The notes beneath the pieces were generated by a model, which ran no database searches, was not told the origin of the DNA, and saw only the letters and a list, made by a program, of their open reading frames with translations. The position numbers were made by a program, and so were the translations under genes. DNA of 64,000 bases from Caldimonas mangrovi (lineage in GTDB: Bacteria; Pseudomonadota; Gammaproteobacteria; Burkholderiales; Burkholderiaceae_C), in contig NZ_JAMKFE010000010.1 of the NCBI RefSeq assembly GCF_023721835.1, forward strand, positions 124,001-188,000, in the 5' to 3' direction. Of this stretch, positions 8,176-16,796 are shown piece by piece. Positions within the stretch are counted from its first letter, which is position 1; the number at the start of each line of letters is the position of its first letter.

Positions 8176-8808
8176 TTGAAGAAACTGGTATCGAGACTTT
8201 CGAGCCTGGCGGCGCTGGGCGCGTTGGCCTGCGGCACGGCCACGGCGCAGACCGAACCCATCGTGTTCGTGCACGGCTATTCGGGCAGCGGCTCGAACTG
8301 GGACACGATGATTTCGCGCTTTCGGGCGAGCGGCTACCCGTCCAATCTGCTCTACACCTTCGAGTACAACTCGTTGATCGCCAGCGACAGCACCAGCGGC
8401 AGCCAGATGCGCAGCTTCGTCAACACGGTGCGTTCGAGGCATGGCAATGCGCGTGTCAGCGTGGTGGCGCATTCCAACGGCGGGCTGGTCTCGCGGTGGT
8501 ACCGCGTTCAACTCGGCGGTGATGCGGCAATGCGCCGCTTCGTCACGTTGGGCACGCCGCACAGCGGCACGACGTCGGCCTACGCGTGCTTCAGCCCGGC
8601 GTGCTTCGACATGCGGCCGTACTCCAGCTTCCTGATCACGCTGGCCGGTCGCGGCTGCGACCGCTCGCTGTGGTCGGCCACCGATGGCGTGATCCTGCCG
8701 GCGTCCAGCGCGCAGTGCGGCAGCAGCACCCGCACCCGTGACGTGAGCCACCTGGCGCTGCTGACCGACAGCAGCGTCTACGGCCAGGTGCGCGACCAAC
8801 TGCGTTGA
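8176..8808 (+). CDS. Secreted triacylglycerol lipase/esterase (AHSxG type)
   Basis: A 210-residue alpha/beta hydrolase starting at TTG 8176, chosen because GGAGA lies 7 nt upstream and this start gives a textbook signal peptide (MKKLVSRLSSLAALGALACG, cleavage after ATA near residue 24). The oxyanion segment FVHGYSG is at 31-37; the nucleophile motif is AHSNG (Ser100), Ala replacing the first Gly as in Bacillus LipA-type lipases. Asp170 (SATDG) and His192 (VSHLAL) complete a plausible triad. Four Cys remain in the mature protein (138, 143, 161, 181), allowing two disulfides formed in the periplasm. A parvulin and a lipase foldase follow, supporting secretion through the periplasm. Confidence 0.88.
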   Translation: MKKLVSRLSSLAALGALACGTATAQTEPIVFVHGYSGSGSNWDTMISRFRASGYPSNLLYTFEYNSLIASDSTSGSQMRSFVNTVRSRHGNARVSVVAHSNGGLVSRWYRVQLGGDAAMRRFVTLGTPHSGTTSAYACFSPACFDMRPYSSFLITLAGRGCDRSLWSATDGVILPASSAQCGSSTRTRDVSHLALLTDSSVYGQVRDQLR

Positions 8809-8818
8809 TCGAAACGGC

Positions 8819-8842
8819 GGGGGCCGTGGCGCCGCGGCCTCC
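8819..8842. terminator. Intercistronic hairpin between lipase and PPIase genes
   Basis: GGGGGCCG / CGGCCTCC pairs over 8 bp (one G-U) around an 8-nt loop, starting 11 nt after the lipase stop and ending 22 nt before the PPIase ATG. No T-run follows. It could be a partial terminator or an RNase barrier that makes lipase mRNA more abundant than foldase mRNA. Confidence 0.4.
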
Positions 8843-8863
8843 GTCCCGGGCAGGAGATCGGGA

Positions 8864-9727
8864 ATGAACATGCTTCCATACCGCAACGCCTTCGGGTGGG
8901 CACTCGCGGCGCTGGCACTGCCGTCCTGCGGGCTGCCGGATCGCCCGCTGGCCGAGCAGCGGGTCGTGGCTTCGGTCAACGGCGTCGCGATCGACGCCCG
9001 TGTGCTCGACGCGCTGGTGCGGGCGCGTCAGGGACTCTCGAATCCATTCGATGAAACTGCACTGCAGGCTGAGCCGGCGTCGGTGGACACCCAGGCGGCA
9101 TTGCAGGACCTGGTGCTGGCCGAAGTGCTGGCTCAGGCCGCCATCGAGCGCGGCCTGGACCGCAAACCCGATGTCGCGGCAGAACTGGCGCTGCAGCGCA
9201 AGACGCTGCTCGGCCAGCAGTTGGTGCGCGAATTGCTCGGCGACATCGACGTCAGCGCCGGCGAGCTGGAGCGGCGCTATCGCGACCTGCCTGTCGAGCA
9301 GGAATACGACGTGCGCCACGTGCTGGTGGCCGACGAAGCAACGGCCCAGTCTCTGATCGCGCAGCTCGATCAGGGCGCCCGCATCGAGACGCTCGCGCGC
9401 AGGCACACGATCGACCCGCAAAGCCGTGACGGCCGGCTCGGCTGGCTGATGCCGAATCAGCTGGAACGCCCCTTTGCCGAAGCACTGGAAAAGTTGGCGC
9501 CGGGGCAGCACACCGCCCGGCCGGTGCACACCAGCTATGGCTGGCATGTGGCGCGCCTCCAGGCACGGCGCGCGCTGCAGAAGCCGCCGTTCGAGGAGGT
9601 GCGGGCCGCGCTGCGCGAGCAAGTGCTGCAGGAGCGCCTGCAAACCCGTCTGCAGGCGCTGCGCGCCGACGCCGACGTGCAACTGGGCTCACAGTCGGGG
9701 CCTGCGACGCTGGGGAGCGGCCGATGA
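8864..9727 (+). CDS. Periplasmic parvulin-type peptidyl-prolyl isomerase (EpsD/SurA-like)
   Basis: A 287-residue exported isomerase. The N-terminus is hydrophobic with Ser-Cys at 21-22 (ALALPSC), a possible but atypical lipobox. A SurA-N-like helical region (about 35-140) precedes one rotamase domain (about 147-235: EYDVRHVLV, GRLGWLMPNQLERPFAEAL, TSYGWHVARL), the canonical parvulin landmarks. AGGAG lies 8 nt before ATG 8864. Its stop overlaps the start of the foldase gene by 4 bp (ATGA), so the two are translationally coupled. Position between a secreted lipase and its foldase suggests it helps periplasmic folding of the lipase or of the foldase; this is inference from context. Confidence 0.85.
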   Translation: MNMLPYRNAFGWALAALALPSCGLPDRPLAEQRVVASVNGVAIDARVLDALVRARQGLSNPFDETALQAEPASVDTQAALQDLVLAEVLAQAAIERGLDRKPDVAAELALQRKTLLGQQLVRELLGDIDVSAGELERRYRDLPVEQEYDVRHVLVADEATAQSLIAQLDQGARIETLARRHTIDPQSRDGRLGWLMPNQLERPFAEALEKLAPGQHTARPVHTSYGWHVARLQARRALQKPPFEEVRAALREQVLQERLQTRLQALRADADVQLGSQSGPATLGSGR

Positions 9728-10755
9728 CGTCACCGATCGACATCAGCCGTGCCGCCTCGCACGAGCCGGTCGGCTGGGTCCGGCTCGCCCTGGCCGTGGG
9801 TATAGGCACCGTGGTGGTGGTCACCGCGGTCGCGTGGTCGGTGCACCGCGAGGTGCTCGCGCCGGTGGGCACGGAGCATGCGCGGCGTGCGCCAGCGCAT
9901 GTGCCATCCGCGGCAGCGCGGTTGCCAGACGCCCACCAGGTCGCCCGCGACGGCATCGCGCGGCTCGATGCCAGCCGGCTGTTCGAGCTGGGCTACGCCG
10001 GTGGGCTGATCGTCGACCAGGACACTCGTGCGGCGTTGGAGCTCGTGCTCGCGGAACACGCCGGCACCGCCGGGATGGAGCAGCTCGACGCCGCGCTGCG
10101 CAGCAACATGCCGAAAGAGGAGGCCGAGCGGGTGCTCCGGCTGGTCGACAGCTACCGTGCCTACCGGGCGGCGTTGCAGCGTGAGCTTCAGGGCGCGCCC
10201 CCGCCCCAGGATCTGCAGCAGATGCTGGCGCTCGTGGATCGTGCAAGCGCCCTGCGTGCGCAGCATTTCGACGCGCAAACGGGCGACGCGCTGTTCGGCA
10301 TGCAGGAGGCCCACGCTCGGCATGCCCTGGCGCGTGCCGGGATCGAGAGCGACACGACGCTCGACGCAGCGACGCGTGCACGGCGTTTGCGCGAGCTCGA
10401 CGCATCGCTGCCCCCGGCGCTGCAGCATGAACTCGGCCTCGAGCAGGCGCAGGCCACCCGTGTCGCCGAGGAAGTCGAGGCGATGCGACAGCGCGGCGCC
10501 GACGCGTCGCAGATCAGAGCCTACCGCCAGCGTGAACTGGGGGCTGAGCAGGCCGAGGCCTTGTCGCACATGGAGGCGCAGCAGGCGCAATGGCACCAAC
10601 GCTACGAGGCCTATGCACAACAACGCCGGCAAATCGAGGCAGGCGCCGCCGGGCCGGTGCAGCGGCAGGCGCAACTCGACGCACTGCTGCGCCAACACTA
10701 TGCACGGGAGGAGATCGACGCGGCACGAGCCTACGAGCGGGCGCGATCGCGGTGA
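9724..10755 (+). CDS. Lipase foldase / chaperone (Lif-like)
   Basis: A 343-residue protein with one N-terminal membrane anchor (about 19-39), a variable Ala/Pro/Arg linker and a long alpha-helical body, the layout of the steric lipase chaperones that wrap around lipases in the periplasm. The ALFGMQEAHARHALARAGI segment corresponds to the conserved F-x-x-Q/E-E-A-x-x-R-x-A-L family region. The hallmark RxxFDY(F/C)LSAxGE is only partly kept: residues 84-94 read SRLFELGYAGG, retaining Arg and Phe but not the Asp-Tyr. The coupled start (ATGA at 9724) and the lipase two genes upstream support the call. The altered signature matches a partner lipase of unusual type; whether it still folds it is untested. 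Confidence 0.8.
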   Translation: MTSPIDISRAASHEPVGWVRLALAVGIGTVVVVTAVAWSVHREVLAPVGTEHARRAPAHVPSAAARLPDAHQVARDGIARLDASRLFELGYAGGLIVDQDTRAALELVLAEHAGTAGMEQLDAALRSNMPKEEAERVLRLVDSYRAYRAALQRELQGAPPPQDLQQMLALVDRASALRAQHFDAQTGDALFGMQEAHARHALARAGIESDTTLDAATRARRLRELDASLPPALQHELGLEQAQATRVAEEVEAMRQRGADASQIRAYRQRELGAEQAEALSHMEAQQAQWHQRYEAYAQQRRQIEAGAAGPVQRQAQLDALLRQHYAREEIDAARAYERARSR

Positions 10756-10772
10756 TGAATCGTGTCGGGTGG

Positions 10773-11525
10773 TCAGGCGAGCGCGTACTCGCGTTCGTCT
10801 TGCGGTACCGGGGCGCTGCGCGACGAACGCTCCGGTTTCAGCGGCAGCCCGCCGAAGCGGCGCAACGCCTGAACATCGAGCACGCGCAGGCAATGCCGGT
10901 TCATGCGCAGCAGCCCGCGCTCGGCGAGGCTGTGCAGCGCGCAGTTGGTGCGCTGACGCGACACGCCGGACAGCAGCCCGATCTCGCCATGCGTGAGCCG
11001 GATCACCGGTGCGGCACCAGGGTGCAGCTCCGTGTCGGTCAGCGATGCGAGGCAGCGCGCCACGCGCGCCTCGCAATCGTGCAACCGGTCGCCTTCGAGT
11101 GCTTCCATGGCCGCTTCGACGCGGGCGGCCACCATCGCGAGCACGTAGTGGTTGAACGCCGGACGCGAGCGCAGCAGTTCGTGGAACACCTCGTCGGGGA
11201 TCGTCAGCAGCCGCGTGTCCCGCAGCGCGACGGCGTCGTAGCGTCGTGCGGTGCCGCGCAGCAGCGCGCACTCGTCGAACCACTCGCCTTTGGCGACGTG
11301 TCCCAGTGCCGACATGCGGCCCTCGTCAGAGCCCACCGACAACTGGACCAGGCCCTCGGCCACGCCGACCCACTGAGTGACGGCGTCGCCGCGAAACCCG
11401 ATATGACTTCCGGCCTTGACGTGGCGTTCGCGCAGCACCCTGCGCAGCAAGGCCTGGTCCGCTTCGCAGAGCAGGCCGGCCCAGGGCGCGACACGGTGAA
11501 GATCGGTGTGGGCGTGGCCACTCAT
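10773..11525 (-). CDS. Crp/Fnr family transcriptional regulator
   Basis: A 250-residue regulator with an N-terminal cyclic-nucleotide-binding-type beta barrel (about 15-130) and a C-terminal Crp-type winged helix-turn-helix (about 180-215: LTHGEIGLLSGVSRQRTNCAL). The start ATG 11525 is fixed by GAGGAG six nt upstream. No Cys cluster typical of the Fnr iron-sulfur sensor is seen in the N-terminus, so oxygen sensing through [4Fe-4S] is unlikely. It lies 10 nt downstream of the aldehyde dehydrogenase gene on the same strand and may be co-transcribed with it. Effector and targets are unknown. Confidence 0.85.
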   Translation of the reverse strand: MSGHAHTDLHRVAPWAGLLCEADQALLRRVLRERHVKAGSHIGFRGDAVTQWVGVAEGLVQLSVGSDEGRMSALGHVAKGEWFDECALLRGTARRYDAVALRDTRLLTIPDEVFHELLRSRPAFNHYVLAMVAARVEAAMEALEGDRLHDCEARVARCLASLTDTELHPGAAPVIRLTHGEIGLLSGVSRQRTNCALHSLAERGLLRMNRHCLRVLDVQALRRFGGLPLKPERSSRSAPVPQDEREYALA

Positions 11526-11535
11526 GCTCGACTCC

Positions 11536-12960
11536 TCAGCGCCGGTACTGCAGCGATTTGTATTCCAGGAACTCTTCAAGCCCGTAGCGGCCCAGTTCGC
11601 GCCCGTAGCCCGACTGCTTGTAGCCACCGAACGGCGCCTTCAGGTTGAAGCTGCCGCCATTGATCTCGACCTGCCCGGTGCGCATCTGGCGCGCGACCTG
11701 CGAGGCGTGCTCATCGGTACCCGCCCACACGGCGCCCGACAGGCCGTACAAGCTGTGGTTGGCGATACGCACCGCATCGGCCTCGTCGCGATAGGTCAGG
11801 ATGGACAGCACCGGGCCGAACACCTCTTCCTGTGCCACGCGCGCGTCGGGCCGCACACGACCGAGCACCGTGGGCTGCACGTAGTAGCCGCGCTCCAGCC
11901 CCACGGGCGGTTCGATCCCGCCGCACAGCAATTCGGCCCCTTCGGCAACCGCGATGCGGATGTACTCTCGTACCCGGTCGCGCTGGACGGCCGAGGCCAG
12001 CGGGCCCAGCGTGGCGGCCTCGTCGAACGGATCGCCGACCCGGTGCGCCAGCGCCGCCTGTACCGCGAGCTTGGCCGCGTCCTCATACTGGCTTTCGTGG
12101 ACGAGCATGCGGGTGTGAGCGGTGCAGGTCTGGCCGGAGTTCAGGAAGCAGCTGTTGACCGTGCCTTTGACAGCCGCGGCGAGGTCGGCATCTTCGAGGA
12201 TCACCGAGGCCGACTTGCCGCCCAGTTCGAGCGAGACACGCTTGATCGCATGGGCCGCGACTTCGCCGATGCGCTTGCCCGCACGCGTGGAGCCCGTGAA
12301 CGACACCATGTCGACGTCGAGGTGCGCGACCAAGGCCTCGCCGACGGCCGCGCCGTAGCCGGTCACCAGGTTGAACACACCGGGCGGGATGCCCGCGTCG
12401 TGCATCACCTCCGCCAGCAGGAAGGCATTCAGCGGCGCCACTTCCGACGGCTTGAGCACCACGGTGCAGCCGGCCGCCAGCGCCGCCGCGACCTTCGCGG
12501 CGGTCTGGTGCAGCGGATAGTTCCAGGGTGTGATCGCGGCGACCACGCCGACCGGCTCGCGCAGCACGTGCGAATGGCCGACGGTTTCCTCGAACGCGAA
12601 ACTCGCCGCCATCTCGGCGTACATCTTGAAGGTCGCGATCGGCGTGCCGGCCTGGATCTTCAGCGCCTGCTGCAACGGCATGCCCATCTCGAGCGCGATG
12701 GTGTTGGCGATTTCGCCGGCGCGCGCCTTCAGCCCTTCGTGCACGGCGCGCAGCAGCTCGCCCCGGCGCGCCGGCGGCGTTTGCGACCAGGCGGGAAAGG
12801 CGCGGCGGGCGGCAGCCACGGCGAGGTCGACGTGGGCTTGCGAGCCGGCCGGCACGGTGCCGATCTCTTCCTCGGTCGAGGGCGAGAGCACCGTGATCCG
12901 TTCCAGCATGTAGCAGGGCGCCCAATGGCCCCCGATGTAAAGCTGCTCGCGGCGAATCAT
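11536..12960 (-). CDS. NAD(P)-dependent aldehyde dehydrogenase
   Basis: A 474-residue ALDH superfamily enzyme with all catalytic landmarks: Asn147 (TPWNYPL), cofactor Lys170 (VVLKPSE), general base Glu245 (LELGGKS) and nucleophile Cys279 (NSGQTCT). It oxidises aldehydes to acids with NAD(P)+. Start ATG 12960 gives the usual N-terminus [13 protein letters not shown]. It is downstream of, and 37 bp from, a zinc alcohol dehydrogenase on the same strand, so the pair probably carries out alcohol to aldehyde to acid oxidation. Alcohol identity is not readable; the AraC regulator divergent from the alcohol dehydrogenase may sense it. Confidence 0.92.
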   Translation of the reverse strand: MIRREQLYIGGHWAPCYMLERITVLSPSTEEEIGTVPAGSQAHVDLAVAAARRAFPAWSQTPPARRGELLRAVHEGLKARAGEIANTIALEMGMPLQQALKIQAGTPIATFKMYAEMAASFAFEETVGHSHVLREPVGVVAAITPWNYPLHQTAAKVAAALAAGCTVVLKPSEVAPLNAFLLAEVMHDAGIPPGVFNLVTGYGAAVGEALVAHLDVDMVSFTGSTRAGKRIGEVAAHAIKRVSLELGGKSASVILEDADLAAAVKGTVNSCFLNSGQTCTAHTRMLVHESQYEDAAKLAVQAALAHRVGDPFDEAATLGPLASAVQRDRVREYIRIAVAEGAELLCGGIEPPVGLERGYYVQPTVLGRVRPDARVAQEEVFGPVLSILTYRDEADAVRIANHSLYGLSGAVWAGTDEHASQVARQMRTGQVEINGGSFNLKAPFGGYKQSGYGRELGRYGLEEFLEYKSLQYRR

Positions 12961-12997
12961 CTGGTGTGAAGGTGTGCAGTGGATGGAAGGAGGGCGT

Positions 12998-14116
12998 TCA
13001 GAACACCACCATGCCGCGCGCATTGCGGCCTTCGGCGAGGTCGGTGAAAGCTTGCGGGGCGTCGTCGATGCGGTACTCGCGCGTGATCAGTTCGTCGAGC
13101 CGCAGCCGGCTTTGCCGGTAGAGCGCGACGAGTCGGGGAATGTCGACGGGAGGTCGGGAGGAGCCGAAGTAGCAGCCCTTGAGCGTCTTCTCGTCAAAGG
13201 TCAGCGTGGCGGTGCGGATGGTGGTCGTGTCACTGGACGGCGCGACCCCCACCACCACTGCGGTGCCTCCCTTGCGCAATGCGCCGTAGGCTTGCGACAC
13301 CACGGCACCGTGGCCGACGCATTCGAAGCTGTAGTCGGCGCCGCCGTCGGTCAGCGAGCGCACCTTCTTGACGACGTTGTCCTCCTGCGTGGCGTTGACG
13401 ACATGCGTCGCACCGAGCCGCTTCGCGAGCGCGAGTTTTTCGTCGGAGGTGTCGACCGCGACGATGGTCGTCGCACCGGCGATGTTGCAGCCCTGCACGA
13501 CGTTGAGCCCCACGCCGCCGCACCCGAACACCGCCGTGGCGCTGCCGGCCACGACGTGGGCGGCGTTGTGGACTGCGCCGTAGCCGGTCATCACGCCACA
13601 GCCGAGCAGGGCCGCGCGGTCGAGCGGCATGTCGCGGTCGACCTTGATGACGCTGTCGGCATGCAGTGTCGCGTACTCGGCCATCGTGCCGCAGCCGGCG
13701 AACACGCCGAGCGGGCGGCCCTGCAGGTCAGAGGTGCGTACGCTGCCGTCCGGCAGGCTGACGGTGGTTTTCGCCGACTGGTCGCACAGCTGAGGCCGGC
13801 CCTCGGTGCAATAGCGGCATTTGCCGCACATGCTGACGAACGAGCTGACGACATGGTCGCCGACGGCAAAGCGGCTCGTCCCCTGGCCCACGGCGATGAC
13901 GACCCCCGCGCCCTCGTGCCCGAGCACCATGGGCGGCGGAAACGGAATCGTGCCGGTGGTGGCCGACAGGTCGCTGTGGCAGACGCCACACGCCGCGAGC
14001 CTGATGGTCACCTCGCCGGCACGCGGCGGGTGGACAAGAATTTCCTCGACGATGACCGGCTCGCCGATGGCGCGGCAGACGACGGCCTTGGCGCGCAGCG
14101 GTTCACGCAACTCCAT
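12998..14116 (-). CDS. Zinc-dependent alcohol dehydrogenase (MDR)
   Basis: A 372-residue zinc alcohol dehydrogenase. Catalytic zinc ligands are Cys43 and His67-Glu68 (GVCHSDL, LGHEGAG); structural zinc is held by Cys97, 100, 103 and 111 (CGKCRYC then C). The Rossmann motif GCGGVGLNVVQG follows. The 372-residue length and pattern fit the class III-like/long-chain alcohol dehydrogenases. ATG 14116 is preferred (GGAGA about 9 nt upstream); the frame extends upstream without a better site. Expressed divergently from an AraC-family gene and ahead of an aldehyde dehydrogenase, it is likely part of an inducible alcohol catabolism unit. Confidence 0.92.
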   Translation of the reverse strand: MELREPLRAKAVVCRAIGEPVIVEEILVHPPRAGEVTIRLAACGVCHSDLSATTGTIPFPPPMVLGHEGAGVVIAVGQGTSRFAVGDHVVSSFVSMCGKCRYCTEGRPQLCDQSAKTTVSLPDGSVRTSDLQGRPLGVFAGCGTMAEYATLHADSVIKVDRDMPLDRAALLGCGVMTGYGAVHNAAHVVAGSATAVFGCGGVGLNVVQGCNIAGATTIVAVDTSDEKLALAKRLGATHVVNATQEDNVVKKVRSLTDGGADYSFECVGHGAVVSQAYGALRKGGTAVVVGVAPSSDTTTIRTATLTFDEKTLKGCYFGSSRPPVDIPRLVALYRQSRLRLDELITREYRIDDAPQAFTDLAEGRNARGMVVF

Positions 14117-14318
14117 GTTGTCTTGTCTCCAGGCGATGCTTGCAGAGAGACCGGGCAAACCCCAGGTCCCGGACAGTCGCACTTTCCGCCACTGCGTGCT
14201 ATGTTGTCGCGCCGTCTTCGTGGCAGTTTTTGCAAGTTTCCCTCTTGAGAAGCGTGGCGTCACTCGCCAACTCCGCCGTCGTAGTTGCATTTAGTGCCAA
14301 ATTGAACGACCGTTCGCC

Positions 14319-15338
14319 ATGAGAGTCCGCAGCTCGTTGCCGACCGTATCGATGAGCTACGTCCACGCCGTGTGTACCGCGATGGACGTGCCGCCGGCGA
14401 CCATCGGTGCCTTGCTCGAACAGGCCGGCATGGCTCCGGGCCTGCTGTCCCAGCCTGGGGCCCGCGTCACCGAGCGGCAGTTCGCCGCGCTGTACCGTCT
14501 GGTGGTGGCCTATGCCGACGACGAGATGCCGCGGCTGTTCTCGCGCCCATTGCGTCCCGGGGCGCTGAAGTTCACCTGCCTGAGCCTGCTCGACGCGCGC
14601 AGCCTCGCCGTGGCGCTGCACCGTTGGTCGCACGTGCTGCACCTGCTGCAGGACGACTTCGAGCTCGAGCTGGACGCCACGCAGCCGATCAGCCGCGTGG
14701 CACTGGCGCAGGTACCCGGTGGCCGCTCGTGCAAGCCGGTGGCGCTGGATCTGATGCTCAAGCTCATCCACGGGGTGGCGTCGTGGCTGGTGGCCAGGCG
14801 CATCCCGCTGATCCGGGTCGACTTCTCCTTCCCGCGCCCGTCGTTCGCCGGCGAATACCAATGGCTGTATCCGGGCCCGGTGCGTTTCGACCAGCCGCAG
14901 ACTGCACTGCACCTGGAAGCCAGCTACCTGCAGATGGCGGTGCGGCGCACCAAGGTCGAGCTCAACGAGTTCCTGCGCCGCGCACCCGAAGACTGGCTGT
15001 TCGTCTCGTTCAAGGACGAGTTGCTGAGCCAGCGCCTGCGCGATCATCTGGCGCAGCAACTGCCGCAGCCGGTCACCGCGGAGGCTGCTGCCGTGGCACT
15101 GCACGTTTCGACGCGCACGCTGCACCGGCGGCTGGGCGACGAGGGCACCAGCTTCCAGCGCGTGAAGGACGAGTTGCGTCGTGACATGGCGGTGCAGAAG
15201 CTCACCCGCACGCGCGAGCCGATGGCAGCGATTGCCGCCGAGCTCGGCTTCGACAGCACCGCGTCGTTCCACCGCGCGTTCAAGGGGTGGACCGGCGACA
15301 CGCCGGGGGTGTACCGGGGGCGCGCACGTGGCGCGTGA
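14319..15338 (+). CDS. AraC family regulator (arabinose-binding-like N-domain, OruR/QhpR group)
   Basis: A 339-residue activator with the Arabinose_bd-type N-terminal domain (about 20-200) and a C-terminal AraC double helix-turn-helix (about 235-335; VSTRTLHRRLGDEGTSF and LGFDSTASFHRAFKGWTG are typical). Proteins of this layout regulate alcohol, amine or amino-acid catabolism genes. It starts 202 bp from, and divergent to, the zinc alcohol dehydrogenase, so it most likely activates that alcohol/aldehyde dehydrogenase operon; this is inference from arrangement. The 14117-14318 gap is comparatively AT-rich near the AraC start but shows no clean repeat that I can name. Confidence 0.87.
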   Translation: MRVRSSLPTVSMSYVHAVCTAMDVPPATIGALLEQAGMAPGLLSQPGARVTERQFAALYRLVVAYADDEMPRLFSRPLRPGALKFTCLSLLDARSLAVALHRWSHVLHLLQDDFELELDATQPISRVALAQVPGGRSCKPVALDLMLKLIHGVASWLVARRIPLIRVDFSFPRPSFAGEYQWLYPGPVRFDQPQTALHLEASYLQMAVRRTKVELNEFLRRAPEDWLFVSFKDELLSQRLRDHLAQQLPQPVTAEAAAVALHVSTRTLHRRLGDEGTSFQRVKDELRRDMAVQKLTRTREPMAAIAAELGFDSTASFHRAFKGWTGDTPGVYRGRARGA

Positions 15339-15407
15339 GGCGACTGCCGGCTTCGAGCATTCCTGGACACGCATGCCGGTCTCCAGCCGAGCACAATCGT
15401 GCCCACG

Positions 15408-16322
15408 ATGACACCCGACACCCGGCCCCTCCCGTTGCCGCCGCCCCGCGCAGGCCGCTCCCTGGATTCGCTCGCGCATGTCGCCGCGCACATCGACCGG
15501 CATCTGGATGCACCGTTGGACACCGCCGAGCTGGCTGCGCTGGCAGGCCTGTCGCGACATCATTTCCAACGCATGTTTCGCGCCTGCTTCGGCACCACGG
15601 TGCAGGGCTACGTCACATGGCGGCGGTTGCGCCGTGCGACCGAACTGCTGGCCGACGCGAGGTTGCCGGTGCTGGAAGTTGCGTTGGCGGTCGGCTACGA
15701 ATCGGCGCAGGCACTGGCGAAGGCCATGCGGCGCGAACTCGACACGACCCCGACTGCCGCGCGTGCCGGGGCCGGCTTGCGCTGGCAAAGGCTCTTCGAT
15801 GCAGCCGGCGGCGCGCAACAGCAACCCACCGGGCTGAGACCACGGTTGATGGAGCTGCCCGCCTTGCCGGTGCTGACCGCAGCCGGCCATGGCATCGAAG
15901 GTGGCGAGATGCGCACGGCGGCGGCGCAAGCCTACGGCGAGTTGATGCCAGCGCTGACACGCGCCGGGTTGATGTCGAAAGTGCGCGGCTACCTGGCGTT
16001 GATTCCCGAGCTCCCCGACGGGCCCGACGACCCGGATTGCCGCTTCCTGGGCGGCGTGATGTTCGACGCCCCACCGCACCTGCAAGACCCGCTGCGAGGG
16101 AGCCTGCACTGGCACGAACTGCCTGCCGGGGGCTATGCGGTGTTCCGCCACGAAGGCCGCTGCTGCGACCTGCATCACCTGTGGGCAGCGATCTACCGCG
16201 ACTGGCTGCCGGCCACGCGCTATGCGCTGCGGGATGTGCCGTCCTTCGAGGTCTATGTCGACGCACCGAACGTCCGAGTGGACGAAGGTCTGCGGGTCGA
16301 CATCCATGTCCCGGTCCACTGA
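15408..16322 (+). CDS. AraC family regulator with GyrI-like effector domain
   Basis: A 304-residue regulator in which the AraC DNA-binding domain is N-terminal (about 20-125; LAGLSRHHFQRMFRACFG and VGYESAQALAKAMRREL) and a GyrI-like/SOUL-type small-molecule binding domain (about 145-304) is C-terminal, as in Rob and in BmrR-type effector modules. ATG 15408 is used; GTG 15399 three codons upstream is an alternative. Such proteins respond to lipophilic or cationic compounds and control efflux or detoxification genes. The following SRPBCC gene is 12 nt away and is the only apparent operon partner. Confidence 0.87.
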   Translation: MTPDTRPLPLPPPRAGRSLDSLAHVAAHIDRHLDAPLDTAELAALAGLSRHHFQRMFRACFGTTVQGYVTWRRLRRATELLADARLPVLEVALAVGYESAQALAKAMRRELDTTPTAARAGAGLRWQRLFDAAGGAQQQPTGLRPRLMELPALPVLTAAGHGIEGGEMRTAAAQAYGELMPALTRAGLMSKVRGYLALIPELPDGPDDPDCRFLGGVMFDAPPHLQDPLRGSLHWHELPAGGYAVFRHEGRCCDLHHLWAAIYRDWLPATRYALRDVPSFEVYVDAPNVRVDEGLRVDIHVPVH

Positions 16323-16334
16323 GGACCCACGATC

Positions 16335-16796
16335 ATGACCCCGCTCGCAGACGCGCAGGTGCACATATGCCGGCCGGTCGGCGCCGTGTTCGGCTACGTG
16401 ATCGACATGGAGCGCTTCGCCGAGTGGTTTCCGCACGTGATGCACATCGAATCGGCCAATGCGCTGTCCTGTGCGCAGGTCGGCAAGGAATACCTGGAAA
16501 GCGTGAAGGTGCCGTTGCGGGGGGTGCGGCGCATCCGGTTGACCGTGCGCGAGGTGCAGCACGAGCAGCGCTTCGTCACCGAGGGGCGCTTTTCGCCGCT
16601 GATGCCGCGCATGGAGGTGAGTTTTGCCGAGCGCGAGGGCGGCACCGACGTCATGTTGCGCATGTTCAGCCGCAGCGACCGCGCGGTGGTGCGGTGGCTG
16701 CTGCTGCCGTGGGCGGCGCGTGTGCTGCAGCGCAGGGTCGCGGCGGGCGCCGTTCGGCTCAAGGCGAAGCTGGAGGGGGCGTCGGGCCTGTCCTAG
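16335..16796 (+). CDS. SRPBCC (START-like) ligand-binding protein
   Basis: A 153-residue protein with the Coq10/RatA-like SRPBCC pattern: an N-terminal strand-helix (VFGYVIDMERFAEWFPHV), a central beta sheet and a long C-terminal helix (AVRWLLLPWAARVLQRRVA region). The fold encloses a hydrophobic cavity for lipids, polyketides or quinones. It follows the AraC/GyrI regulator closely and its 3' end overlaps the convergent arginase-like gene by 38 bp. No catalytic residues can be assigned, and the ligand is unknown. Confidence 0.75.
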   Translation: MTPLADAQVHICRPVGAVFGYVIDMERFAEWFPHVMHIESANALSCAQVGKEYLESVKVPLRGVRRIRLTVREVQHEQRFVTEGRFSPLMPRMEVSFAEREGGTDVMLRMFSRSDRAVVRWLLLPWAARVLQRRVAAGAVRLKAKLEGASGLS

